From: Corydoras sp. C115
Lineage: Eukaryota; Chordata; Actinopteri; Siluriformes; Callichthyidae
DNA length: 64,000 bases
Direction of reading: 5' to 3'
Assembly: GCA_019802505.1 (NCBI GenBank)
Contig: JAFMOC010000011.1
Coordinates: forward strand, 3,140,001-3,204,000
Of this stretch, positions 11,556-23,829 are shown one piece after another (positions within the stretch are counted from its first letter, which is position 1; each line of letters starts with the position of its first letter). The position numbers and the translations under genes are program-made. Below the pieces are notes generated by a model. That model searched no databases, was not told where the DNA came from, and saw nothing but the letters and a program-made list of their open reading frames with translations.

Positions 11556-14500
11556 AATTACATAAAAATTAGCAATTTATGCATTATTTATGTGACCCAA
11601 ATAATAAAAATAATTTCCATACATTGCATCAAAAGAGCTTTACCACTTTCTAAGCTTGAACTCCTAACAAGCAAGCTGAAGCATTGGTGACAAGAGAAAA
11701 TGTCCTGGAAATTGTTTATTTATTAATGTTAGGAAGACATCCTAAAATATATTAAAATAAAAAGCCAGATTGGGTGATGATCAGGTTTGATTATACTACA
11801 CTGTAGCTGTGAATAAATGTAAATGTCAATCCTGATCCTTCTAGACTGGATGTTTATAAGCACTAAACCCAAATGCACAGGGTTTACTGCTAAATATCTA
11901 TATAGCTTTAGATATTTAGATATTGATACAAACTAAAACAAAGCAATTGAATAAGAAGCTGATGTGGTAAGCTGATATTTTAAGCATTTATTTGTTATAG
12001 TTTGCATGTTTGGAGTCTTCTATTATAATAATTTAAAATAAAGGGTTTATAATTTTAGGATTGTATTATACATGCAAATGTGTAACTTAGTTTGTGTGTT
12101 TGGCTTATAATAAACTGGATGTTTCCAGCATGTTTGTCCAAATTGTCTACTTAGTGCTGAGATTTTAGCAAACCTAAGCAAGATAAGTGGCTTAGAAAAT
12201 AAAAAAGAATAGAATTGAATATTTACATAAAGATTTCTAAGTGTCAGTCAATTAATACATCCTTCATAGAAACCGGAAGATATCATTCTGAATATTTCTA
12301 TTTTTTTATGGCATTTAAGTACATAAAAAAATAATTGTGGCATTTCTTTTGTGCATGCTACATTTAAAGTGTTTAATTCAGTAAAAAAAAGAGTAACTAT
12401 TAAAATGTGCAAAGGATGCTCTAAGTACTAAATGTGTTAATGAATTTTCAATTTTGAAAATCAATAAAACATGGGAATAAGCCATAGCTGTTTAACCCCT
12501 TTGCATGGAACTTTACTTGGACATTTTGTTGGTGTTTTTGCACGCCCGTATAAATGCTGCATGTCTCTACGTCCTCGGGGGTCCTGATGTGCTGCCATAG
12601 TACTGAAATGGACTAAATCATTTTGGCAGCAGGAGACCAGTGCAATATTGACTTACATTCACTCCCAGGAAGGTAACCAGGTCTTTTGCCCTTTACTTTA
12701 ATATACTGGCAAGAGAGCTTTGAACCGCTGGTAGTCTTACTGTCGCTTCCTTTTTAATTAAATATGCCCATGCTGGTTGTAATGTTTCTTGTCTATTTAA
12801 TTGTTTTACCCTTAGTAATCACTGCTTTAAGTTTTGCAACAAATGGTTTTATTACAAATCATTTCAATAAAATGATATCACTTTTATCACTTTTTAAGCA
12901 ACAGTAATGCAACTGTGATGATTTTATAGAATTGATTCCCCTACAAAATGATTGTTTCCCTACAAAACATGATTATTCAGGATGATTTAGGCTTTGTCAG
13001 ACTTCTTGCTGAGTGTAATTAGGAGTGGAGCCACTAAAAACCAGGGGACCTGCTGTGCCCAACACTGCTGACCAACTCAACCACTAGATCAGTACGGCTA
13101 TAAGCCGTGCACACTGTATAATAAAACACAATAGACAGAAGTCACACTATATTGATGAAAGAAAATAGTTATTACACATTGTAGGAAAGTTAACCATGCA
13201 AATTTTGAATTAATAAAAATGATAAAGAGTAAGAGTGTAATTGCAAATCCTTTAGACAAGAAATAAGGGTATGTGTAGTAATAGTAAATAAAATAAACAA
13301 ATACAAAATAGTATTTAATAAAAATTTTGTTTATTTTTACACGGTAGTAATTTTTGATTGTATATTTGGTTTAGAGACAGCAATACTGATATGGTGGTGT
13401 TGTGAATGTTTGTGTTGTGCTAGTGGAGCTGAACAGAACAATATTTCTACAGGATTTTTTAAACACTGTGTTTACTTACAGTACACTCTATTAGACTTTC
13501 TCATTTGTAAATGTAAAATTAGAATAAGTAGCTCAGCTGTTGGACAATTTGTTTTAGATGTCTCTTAATTCTTTATCAGTGTTTACAGAATGCTGCCTCC
13601 AAGATACTGGTTGCTGGACAGTGATAAAATCTCCACATCAAATCAGCACAACCTACACTTACAGCACCACCATAGCATCACCATATCAGAGTAACTTCTG
13701 TGCATTAGACAATCCACCATCTAAAAAATATTTACTTTGTTGTGGTCTTGTCTTCTGATCATTAGATAACAGAGTATCTGTAATTAAACCCAACAAGAAA
13801 TGAATGAGGTATACTTATGACTATACATCATGTACAGTATGCATGGCACTGCAAAATATATTATGCATCCATGTATGTATGTATAATTCTAACCATCAGC
13901 ATTGTTTTAAAGAAGATATTAAAAAAATTATTATGGCATCATTTTTTTCTATGGTTTCAGTTTAATGATTTTTGTCTAGTTAATACATTTGCAGAAAGCT
14001 TGCAGATTACTAAATAGTAATTAATCATTAAAACAAAATATCCAGTATTCTAGAATATATTTAAAACCAGTGTTTACAGACAAATATCTAAATAATGTGT
14101 TTATGGAAATATATATGTAAATTTGAAGCAATTTGCACATGATACTGATACATAAACATTTTTGTGGGCTACCATCAAACCCAGCATCCTTTTTTGTACA
14201 CAGCTTTCTAGATTATATTTAAAACGCAGATGTGTTCAAATTTTTACATCAAACATTTTTATCTAAAGGTACAAATTAAGTTTTAGAAAGACCCTTACTT
14301 TTTGGTTTCATGAGTATTTGTTCTTTGTGTTCATTATCAATGAAATCACAATTATTTAAAAATAGTAGTGTGCCCTTATATTGCTGTGACCCCTGAAGGG
14401 GAAAAAGTTGTTATTTAAAGATTACAACCTTCACTCTAGTAAAGACTTAAAGTTAGATTTACTAGATTAAAGTGCAAAGTGCAATTCAGCCTGTAGGCAA

Positions 14501-15489
14501 TTTCAGACTTTTAGAAGCAGTTGGGGGAGATTCACTGGAGCTGAAATGTGTCACTCTGCCTGCTCAGTCATTAGGTAGCTATCTGTACCCAGAATAAAAC
14601 ATCCGAAGAGCCAAAGTTATGGACTAAAACGTGATGACATCAGAAGCTAGAGTGAATTGTAACTGGGTAATGGATGTTCTAGGTGTTCAGTGCTGTTTGT
14701 AAGAGCAACATGTCAAAGCTGTTTGATGGATCATCTAATCACCTGTGGAGCAGATTTGTTTGCCTGGAGGTATGTGACTAAAGGATCTTTGATGGTCTTA
14801 CTGAAATGGGTTTGGTGACTCTTTCAGCAGGTTCCCTGTAATTAGGAGTTTCATTATTAAAGGCTATAATGTTAAATGTACTGACCATTTGAAAAATTTT
14901 CAGCCTTTTAAAATGACTTATGGCTTTAGATTAGAATCTATATTTTTGTTTTGAACCCAAACAATAAAATAATGGATAACAATAAAGCTCAATGATGTCC
15001 TGGGAAGAGAGGGAGTGAGGCTCAACTAAGGCCACGCTTAGCCATCCAGCAGACCATTGTGCCTAAAGAAAAAACTAATCTGTAAACAAAATGCTGTAAT
15101 GTCTGTCCAGTAAAGAGTAACTTTGTCAACCCCCTTTAGCATGGCACCTGCAGAGGTTTAGTTGGTGTGGAGGACCAGTATAAGTATCTCTGTCTATCTC
15201 TTGAAACGTGATATATTTATTTTCTTTTTGTTTGATTCTGACAGATCCTAAAAATAGACTTATTTCTCACATCGGGCAGCAAACCTTTTAACTTTCTACG
15301 TTATCTCTCCTGCACTTAGCACTCGGAGGCCTATATTGCAGCTGGTGATCTGCATGTTGATATTCTTCATGCAGTGGAATCGTTGGAGAGTGGTGTGATC
15401 TATGCAAAGGACTTTGGCTATGCCTAATAGTTATTTCGCAGACTTGATCGCCAGGTACGTTTTGCAATGGTGCTGTAGTTCTGGTCCCA
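11556..15489. other. Intergenic, nothing firmly recognised
   Basis: Nearly 4 kb of AT-rich unique sequence. No coding exons, RNA genes or transposon ends were recognised. About 12490-12760 and 13010-13120 are locally less AT-rich and repeat-free. Confidence 0.4.
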
Positions 15490-15676
15490 TGTTGAGAGTT
15501 TCTAAATGATCTATAGCACTGGGAGGCTGGACCTGCATTATCTGCTTTATCAATGTGGTTTCTTGAGCAAAGTCATTAACACTCCTTGCTCCTGGGATGC
15601 TGAGTTCTGACCCCAACTATCAAGTTTATACTTGTAATTCGCTTTGGATAAAAGCATCTGCTAAATGACCAAATGC
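15490..15676 (+). mobile_element. SINE fragment with L2-type 3' tail
   Basis: The clear part is about 15561-15676. The 3' end, TTCGCTTTGGATAAAAGC then ATCTGCTAAATGACC, is the tail shared by many teleost SINEs and their L2-clade LINE partners. The preceding TTGAGCAAAGTCATTAACACT stretch is also typical of the family body. The 5' tRNA-like head is not recognisable, so the copy is truncated or decayed and its left edge is uncertain. Confidence 0.65.
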
Positions 15677-16350
15677 GAATGCTTTTTTATATTTGGGTAT
15701 ATAAGTTCTTGTTGTGCACTGACCGCCTGGACCAGGTCTCTAAGCATCTGCCAATCTTTTATTTACACTTCCAGAAAGACCTCCAAAGTGTTCAGCAAAG
15801 TGACTCAATAAACTATGGTATTGTGGATTTCAGCACTAAATGTGAGAGCAGTTTACATTTTTCAACTTACATCTTATAGCTTACATCTTACACCAGCTTT
15901 ATTTGCTAAAATCAAATAAATCAGCAAGTTTTCAGCTCTTTACACATGCATCGACCCACATAGACATAGACAACCCATTTGATAACGTCTTTCACTCAGC
16001 AGCTCATGCTCATTTTATTTCAGCCGTTTACTATCAACAGAAGGAAACGACAATTAAAAAACAACCTGCAGATGCATTGTTTTGTCTAAATTGATTTCCT
16101 TAATCCACCTCCTTTTTTTGTTTACAAATGAAGCCTGCTACAATAATATAACTTGTTCTCTTTAGTTTGTTTTGGTGTGTAGTGTTTAAATTGCTTCCTA
16201 ATGAACATAACCAGTTATGCTATTGCCAATAAATCTGGCAAATATGTCAATACAATCAATTATGTATTGATTTTGTGTATATGATCATGTATATGATTTT
16301 TACAACAGTGAATTGTCTAATACATGTCTACATTGTCTATATGCTTAAAG
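15677..16350. other. Intergenic, nothing recognised
   Basis: Unique AT-rich sequence; the small open frames show no family resemblance. Confidence 0.4.
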
Positions 16351-16412
16351 TGTAATTAGGTTTTGTGTTCATTGTTTATTTTGTGCACATGACAATGAAT
16401 CACTTGAATCTC
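16351..16412 (+). mobile_element. Probable retroelement 3' tail
   Basis: The string GCACATGACAATGAATCAC followed by TTGAATCT resembles the 3' termini of common teleost LINE copies, which read ACATGACAATAAA..CTTGAATCTTG. Only the tail is visible, consistent with a strongly 5'-truncated insertion. Confidence 0.45.
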
Positions 16413-18579
16413 GCTTAACTAAAGTTTGTGAAACTTTGAAGACATAAAGTTTGTGAAAGATCTTCTCCCAACAAAAACAACACAGAGATTGTGTTTAATC
16501 CACAAGCAGTGTTTGTCTTGTATTCTTTCTCAAGTGTTGGTCAAACCATTGTGTTTACAAGAATCAGTATTTATCAATGCTTAAATAAAGCTCAATAGCT
16601 TATGCTAAAAGGCTCAGTAAGCAATTTGTAAGCAATATTACAAAAACACGTACTTACAATTAAGGTTCCATCCACACATGCAAATATCTGATGGTTATCT
16701 GATGGTTATTAATTACTGAAACGACTATTGATGAGAACAGATTTTCATCTACACAACAAATTGACCAAAACAACTCTCAAAAGAGAATCCTGAACAAACA
16801 GTACCTGTAAAATAAAGAACATAAAAAACAAACATTTAATATTCTATCCTTAAATCAGCAAAACAGCTTTCAGTTTTTAACAAAATGCAAAAAGAAGTGA
16901 AAATGGACACTTTGGGGTACAGGGTACAAAAAATTGTAAACACTAACACATGAGAAACAAAACAATAAAAGGGTAGTGGAAATCACATGCAGAGACAGGC
17001 TATTCAGAAATGTTTTACTCATTAGTATGCATATACACATTCATATTTATTAGAGTAGTTTACATATTTGCAGATCCACGCATGCAAAATCCTATTAGAA
17101 TCCTAATCTGAATATACACATTCAGATTAAAATACAGTTACTTAATTCCCCACTCACATTTGCTACAATCATTTTTCCACAATACTGCCATCATATTTAA
17201 CTTTTTAACTTAAGACAAGGATTTACATATTAAAAAATAATTTTGGCACAGGATGTTATATATATTATATGAGCCTCGAAAGCACCTTATTTTGAAGATA
17301 AGAAAGCAAATTTAGAAACAATGAATGTGGCCACCAAAAACCGACACATTTTATACTTAAAAAAACCTAATAAATATTGAATTAATGAGGTGCATAAATT
17401 ACAATATAAAATGCTATTTTTGTTACTTGCAGGAACAGAACAACTAAAATAGCACCCCTAATGATTGAATCTCTTGTTGAAGGGAACACACTTAGCCCAA
17501 AATAAAACAGGTTATTATCAGTCCTTAATTTTAGCTACTTGGACAGTTCAAGTGGTGGGTCAGGGTATGGCAAGGGTGGGAACACCTCGTTATGTTGTGG
17601 CTCCGTGTAGCTGTGGCCAGTGGAGCGACTCCAGTCTGGAAATGGTGTCACAGCGTTACTCATAGACCACAGATCAAGGCCCTTTAGCCTCCAGGTGGGC
17701 ACACTAATGAGCCTGAGCCTCAGCTTGTTGACTGTTCTCTGAGCAGGAGGCCTGGAAACCAGAGGGAGCAGGGTCAGTCACCAGTAGGGGTCTGGAGCTG
17801 TCCCAAACTCAAAAACTCATTTAAGGAGACAATGAAAGTGTAAAGGTTTTGTTGCAGTTTATAAGCACAAGTATGCAGGGTAAAAGGAATGTGGGGGTGG
17901 GAGGACAGAAACAGAAATCAACATGAAAACATTGTGACACAAAGGAACTGTGACGAGCCAGTGTTTTAAAACATAAGCTTCAAATACTGCTGTGAGTTCT
18001 TTACATTGTTTTATTAATCAGTATATGACAATTAATTGTAAAGGTGTAGATTTGTAATTTCTTTGTTCTTCCCTCCCCTCATTATTTACAATCCCTATAT
18101 ATTACCAGGGTAAACTGAGAGAAGGCTAGTTTTGTCCTAAAGCTCCTGCCATGGTAGAGAGTGATGCCAAAGGGGTGGCTGTTAATGAATGCTTTTATTT
18201 CTCCTGTCCAGCCCAATCTTTTCTTCTACTTAATTTAGATTTCTTCATTCAGACTTAATCATTGATCTAGAGAGCTGTTGGGAAAGTAAAGCATCTCCAA
18301 AATCAGATAAGGACACAAGACAGCACACTTCAACTGAAAAGAAATAAATGTAATATAGTAAGTCATGAGCTAACAGTAAAACAGCTGCGAAAATAATAGG
18401 TGTCCGACAGCCCACAATTCAGGACCTTTACATATTAAGAATAAAAAAGGGCAGAGAAAATCATTACAGATTCTTCCTATCCTGGTCACAACATCCTCCA
18501 GCTCTCGAAGACGTCAAACACATAAACAATTTCAAAACAAAGCCATCACCACATTAATACTCAATTAATACTCCTAAAA
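16413..18579. other. Intergenic; GC-normal patch at about 17540-17830
   Basis: No gene is recognised. The patch near 17540-17830 is less AT-rich and repeat-free, and is a candidate non-coding conserved element. The rest is AT-rich. Confidence 0.35.
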
Positions 18580-18707
18580 AACTAAAGCACAAATGCACCT
18601 TACATACAGATTTCTTAAACATTTGCACAGGTGTATTGTATGTTTTCTGTATATTGTTTAGTGTATAGTGTTAGTCTGTATGTGTGTATATATCTATATA
18701 TATATAT
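18580..18707 (+). mobile_element. Possible retroelement 3' region, left part
   Basis: The GTATTGTATGTTTTCTGTATATTG-like composition, ending in a short TATATA run, resembles the region just before the tail of teleost LINE copies. A matching tail ending CAATAAATCTGACTCTGATT resumes at about 19040-19095. The SINE and (AT)n between them probably inserted into or expanded within it. Confidence 0.35.
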
Positions 18708-18925
18708 GGTGGCACGGTGGCTTAGTGGTTAGCATGTTCGCCTCTCAGCGCTAAGGATTCCCGGTTCGAATCCCCATCTGGGTGGCCCAGCGATGGATTG
18801 GTGCCTTGTCCTGGGTCTGTCTGCCCAGCGCCCGAGACGTTCTCCCCTGGATGGGCATGGGGAACCCCACCGCGACCCTAACACAGGATAAAGCGGGAGA
18901 TAATTAATGAATGAATGAATGAATG

Positions 18926-18927
<2 letters not shown>
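18708..18927 (+). mobile_element. tRNA-headed SINE with internal deletion (copy 3)
   Basis: The head (A box, B box GGTTCGAATCC) is intact through CATCTGGGTGG and then jumps directly to CCCAGCGATGG. The central Cys-rich-looking C/T segment of the consensus (about 125 bp) is missing. The tail (GAAT)n is present at 18908-18927. It lies between two TA-rich tracts, so a target duplication cannot be told from the microsatellite. Confidence 0.85.

Positions 18928-18928
<1 letters not shown>

Positions 18929-19007
<79 letters not shown>
18929..19007. repeat. (AT)n microsatellite
   Basis: About 39 uninterrupted AT dinucleotides directly after the SINE tail. Confidence 0.95.
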
Positions 19008-19013
<6 letters not shown>

Positions 19014-19039
19014 AGCGAGACAGAGAAAGAGAGCGAGCT

Positions 19040-19095
19040 TACCACACTACATTCCTTGTGAGGATAACACACTTGTCCAATAAATCTGACTCTGA
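19040..19095 (+). mobile_element. Probable retroelement 3' tail
   Basis: CACACTTGTCCAATAAATC followed by TGACTCTGATTCTGATT resembles a very common teleost LINE 3' end with an AATAAA signal and a short CTGATT repeat. It could continue the element broken at 18708. Confidence 0.45.
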
Positions 19096-21368
19096 TTCTG
19101 ATTATAGCAGTGATTTAAAAATGAAATGTAATTCATATGTCACTCTGCCTCCTGTTCCTGTTCCATTACAGGATGTTCCTGTAATGAGTTGCTACAGTGG
19201 AAAGATCCTCATATTTGGCTTGACACAGTTTTACATAATGTATGCCTTACAACCACACAAATGGTTCCAAATGTAGTTCAAATAGTGCATACCTCCACAA
19301 AACAAAGCGTACACCTTAAGATGTGGGCCATGACAGGGCATGCAAAGCTTTACCCTTAACTAAAACAAAAAACGTCCTAAGCATGGCAACCCCTATCGAG
19401 CTATGCTAGGATGAAAATTTTCATTTTTAGCCACACACATAAAACACAGCTGGTGAGAAAACAGCGAGAGTACAAGAGGATTATCATTTGTATGTATGTA
19501 TTTATGTAAAATCTCTGTGCATGTACTTTATTTTATATATTTTAGAGAGGTCAAATAAAATTAACAATTATTTCTTATTTTAATGCAGGCATAATTTTGA
19601 AACATTATGCAGCATATGTATGATAGTATTTATATGTGTTTAGATATTTTTGATAAAAACTGAAATTATTTCACAGTATAAAATGATCAGATTCACGTGT
19701 CAACATCCCTCCAGTTACAGATAAGAGACTCATGTCTGATGATTTGTCAGTTCTGCCACAGTAGACTGACTTGGAGCAAATCTGCAGCCAGCACTGTCTT
19801 GTGTGTCCTCTTGTCCCAGAGACTGCTTTTAAAGAATGGGTCATGGCCATGGATTTTGTGGTTTGTTTTGCAGTTCTTTCATGCAGGAAAATAGTCTTGG
19901 TTGTGTGCTGGCACAGACTGAACACGGTGGGTGTCCCGCAGTGCTGGTCAGTCAGAGAGGAACGAACTGGGCCCAGACAATGTGCTTTCGGCATAAAGGC
20001 CTCTTTGTGGATGAGAGAGGGGTCAGCTCTTTCCTCCAGCCAGCTCATAAATAGCCACATTCTCTACCTTTCTGATTTTTGTTTTGACGAGTAAGCCCAA
20101 ACAAAAGTGGAAAGACATTTAATTATTCACAGGGAAATGCATAAAGGATTAATTTGCATTGATTTTGCGTTTTAACAAAGAGAGCTGTTTTGTGGGCTCA
20201 AGGACCAATGCAAACCGTTTTCTCCGACCAGCCAAATGGAACAAAAAGATCAATGGCACTTTCAGTATGGTTATCAAGGAGGAGAATCCCCAAATAAGTC
20301 CTAAGCATAATGTTGGTTTTGAGCATTTTTTCCACATTGTCCATGTCTATAGTTGTGTGCTTTTCTTCTCAAAAGAATGCATGTTTTAACACAATGCGAA
20401 AAAACGCCCTATAAATTTCAATAATTTGATTTGTTAAGTGCACAATAAAAGCTTTCTTCACTTTAATAATTTGGATTGATGATAAGAGATACAGGCATTG
20501 ACAAATGGGTTTGAGGTTTGTCATCATTTTAACCATAAACATTTCTATATTTCCATGTATAATAACTCTTTTTTTGAAAAAACTTGTTTGGTTTAGCAAT
20601 TACAAACACTTACAAATAAAAACAGATTTTTTAACCACAACTGTTTCAATTATATATTTATATAATATATATTAATTACTTAAAAATAAGATTTTTTAAT
20701 GATAAAAATGATTTTTGAATCTAGATATTGTCAATATTTACATAACAAAACTCTTCTACCTTGTTAAACACTTTATATGATGATGCATTTCTGTATTTGG
20801 ATTTAATACCACTGAAGTAAAAACGACTTACTACTTACTGAAGTAATAATCAGTTTTATCCTCAATTAAGCAATAAATACTTAGGAAGGTTTGTATAAGT
20901 AATCACCACGTCAGAACTACCATATAGCAATTGATATTGCTTACATACAATGAATCACCTGCCAGAATGCCAGGCTTCACAATAACTGTGGTGATTTTGG
21001 TTACTTTAAACCAAACCAATTTTTTTATTTTCTTAAACGATTCAAAAATAGTATTGTATGATGAAAATAATTTACTATAGTTAAACAGTTACATTTAAAA
21101 ATGTTGTCAAAAGACACACATTGTATCCTAATATAAAGACATTACTAAATTTATGAACAACAACAATATTTGGTAAGTATTTTCCTGCATATAGTACATT
21201 TCTAGTTTTTTTTAACAGGTTGTGTTTTATCCCTTTGTAGGGTACTTATGCACACAAGAATCAGGTTATGAAGTACTAAATGAGATTACTAAAGATATGA
21301 AAAATGAGATTACTACTAAATGGATTTTTGTAATGAATGCATTATGTACTGAGTTATTGAAAAGTTGG
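19096..21368. other. Intergenic; unique block about 19690-20350
   Basis: About 19690-20350 is repeat-free and GC-normal, with overlapping open frames on both strands (up to 129 codons on the minus strand). None has a recognisable domain, splice context or codon pattern. I treat the block as a candidate regulatory element. The remainder is AT-rich with nothing recognised. Confidence 0.4.
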
Positions 21369-22038
21369 TTAATCCGTTCTATGACACATTAAATGACCTT
21401 CCTGCAAAATAGGATTGAAACCAATGATTTTTATTGCATTGCCGGATTTTAGTGCATCAACCGCAGTGCATTTTACCGTCTCTGTGGAATGCAAACACTT
21501 AAAGCTGGACAGTTTAGGGAAAAAAAGGTTGTTCTCTGCACGAAATCTTAATACCTGGGTAAATGTCACACATTCAAGCATCTTGGGACAGAAATGGTAA
21601 AAGTAATTCAGGTCTGTAGCTCTTGGTTAGATGTAGGTTGAGCATTGTTATTTTTAAACAGCAGTGTAACTCTAGCATGTTTGAAAGAATCTGGGAAAGT
21701 ACAAGTGGTGAGTGAGAAGTTGATGAGGTGTGTGAGTGCTGGTGTGATTGAGGAAGATATGGCCTAAAGGAGGTAAGAGTAGATGGAGTCAAGGGGACAG
21801 GTGCTTGGTTTGCTGAGAAGGAGAATCTTAGAGAAATCCAACTCAGAGACAAGAGAGAATGAGGCGAGACCTGGCTGATTGGACACATGATAGGTTTATG
21901 GAGGTGAGAGATGGGGAAATGTTTGCTGATGCCTTTAAACTTCTCTGTGAACAAAATTGCAAAGTCAGCAGCTGAAAATAGTGGGCAAAATAAAGTCTTA
22001 AATATGCTGAAAAATGTGTGTGTATGTTTTAGATGCAT
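21369..22038 (-). pseudogene. L2-clade LINE reverse-transcriptase fragment, degenerate
   Basis: Two minus-strand frames together follow the known order of an L2/CR1-type LINE ORF2. The upstream frame (21574-22038) carries a DFAILFTEKFKGIS-like stretch typical of the linker before the polymerase and ends at SYRPELLLPFLSQ, matching the NYRPISxLPFLSK motif. The next frame (21369-21581) continues with LRFRAENNLFFPKLSSFK and HSTETV, matching the QNNLxxPxQSGFxxxHSTET motif. The frame changes between them, key segments are missing, and the Asp-rich catalytic motifs are not visible, so it is inactive. No 3' tail is seen next to it. Assignment is from motif recognition without a search. Confidence 0.75.
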
Positions 22039-22203
22039 TTTACCTTAGACTGGAAGAACAAGGATGTAGTGGCAGGGATATCCCTTAAGTAAGTAATAAG
22101 GTAAGACATATTGTATATTACAGATATACAGGACAGGACAGACTTATGCAACATTCTATCTGATCAAAGTGATTTTCATGAGTGGCTGTGTGAATATACT
22201 GTA

Positions 22204-22206
<3 letters not shown>

Positions 22207-22286
<80 letters not shown>
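22207..22286. repeat. (TA)n microsatellite
   Basis: About 40 uninterrupted TA dinucleotides. Confidence 0.95.
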
Positions 22287-22289
<3 letters not shown>

Positions 22290-22313
22290 TCTGTTATATC
22301 TGTTTACAATGCT

Positions 22314-22481
<168 letters not shown>

Positions 22482-22632
22482 TGGGGATAAAAAATAGCAG
22501 CTCTGTGAATATGTATGGATGTTTGTTCTACGCCCCTATTCTTAATAAAAACTGTTTTTGGTTTACAGTAGTGTCAATACAGGAATGGGTTATCCTAGCT
22601 TTCAGTTTAACTGTCATACTGTGTGTTCAGGT

Positions 22633-22997
22633 AAACTGAACTGGGAATTTTGTGTAGAGTGAACATGGATATCAGTTCTACATATGTACAGAACAGCAGT
22701 ACAGCATCCGTAGCTATAAACTCTGAACGAATCAGAGGCAGAATTTCCAATAACAATCTTGGTGATTTATGAATACTTAACATAAAAATGACATAACTTT
22801 ATGAACACAAATTTTGTGTTTCTTGTAATCTCATTGGCATTTGTACTAGAAAAACAAGAAAAGTAAAAAACATCAATTGTTTTATGTTTTTATGATTGTA
22901 CTACTAAAATGCAATAATATATGTATTTGGATTTTTAGGTGGTTAGTGGTTATAAACATTAGATTTGTTTATGTTTTTTTTTTTTTATTAATAATGT
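22633..22997 (+). repeat. Tandem duplication, left copy (deletion-rich)
   Basis: This 365-bp segment matches 23344-23829 over nearly its whole length, with long identical blocks such as GTTTGTTTATG and the adjoining T run. It differs mainly by many small deletions and one larger one that removes a GC-rich piece. The pattern is odd for ordinary divergence. See the related finding. Confidence 0.85.
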
Positions 22998-23342
22998 CAA
23001 GTCAAGTCAAGTAATTTATTTATATAGCGCTTTTTACAACAGTACATTGTCACAAAGCAGCTTTACAGAATGAAAGGCCTTTAAACCCCCAAAGAGCAAG
23101 CCGAAGCGACAGTGGCAAGAAAAAACTCCTTTTATGTTGTTATTTAAGGAAGAAACCTTGGGAGGACCAAGACTCAGTGGGGGACTCATCCTCCTTGAGC
23201 GGGCCCGGGCAGCAACAACAGTGAGAACAGTCATGTCCAGATACTAAACAAATGGAAAAACTAACAACTAGAAAACTATATGTGAGTCCATTAGGGGGCG
23301 TCCTGCAGGACCGCCTTGTCAGGTTACTCGTGTGACCTCAGG
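22996..23342 (+). mobile_element. Common teleost interspersed repeat (class unassigned)
   Basis: Begins with TCAAGTCAAGTCAAGTAATT and the words TATATAGCGCTTTTTACAAC, CACAAAGCAGCTTTACAGAA and GGAAGAAACCTTGGGAGGA. This series recurs in many teleost genomes. I recognise the wording but cannot assign a superfamily with confidence. It lies between the two copies of the local duplication and may be part of the duplicated unit. It has no coding capacity. Confidence 0.65.
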
Positions 23343-23343
23343 A

Positions 23344-23829
23344 AAACTGAACTGGGAAGTTAGTGTAGAGTAAACATGGATATCAGTTCTACATATGTAC
23401 TCCAGAACAGCAGCATAACTAAACAGAGGCAGATCCGTAGCTGAGATGGCGCCCCGGAAAACTCCAGCGCCACACCCCCACCCATTAATGAACGAAGGTC
23501 AGCATACACTGAGCAGAATTACCCCCCAATAACAAGTCTTGGTGATTTATGACAATACTAAATGCAACATAATAAATGACATAAAGACTAATTATGAATC
23601 AACGAACAGTAAACTTTTGTGTTTCTTGTAACGCTCTCATTGGCATTTTGTACTAGGAGCTAAAACCACAGCACCTTGAAAAGTACAAAAACATCAATGT
23701 GCCTTTTATGTTTTTTATGATTGTACTACTAAAATGCAAGTCTTGATAATATATGTATTTGGATTTTTAGGTGGTTAGTGGTTATAAACATTAGATTTGT
23801 TTATGTTTTTTTTTTTTTATTAATAATGT
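23344..23829 (+). repeat. Tandem duplication, right copy (longer)
   Basis: A 486-bp partner of 22633-22997, offset by about 711 bp. It contains a GC-rich part (GAGATGGCGCCCCGGAAAAC and onward) missing from the left copy. Confidence 0.85.

Noticed and set aside
18708..18790. tRNA gene candidate
   Set aside because: The A and B boxes belong to SINE heads; no complete cloverleaf with a paired acceptor stem is present.
19671..20094. Overlapping long open frames on both strands (129 and 107 codons)
   Set aside because: Open frames on both strands without family resemblance reflect local composition.
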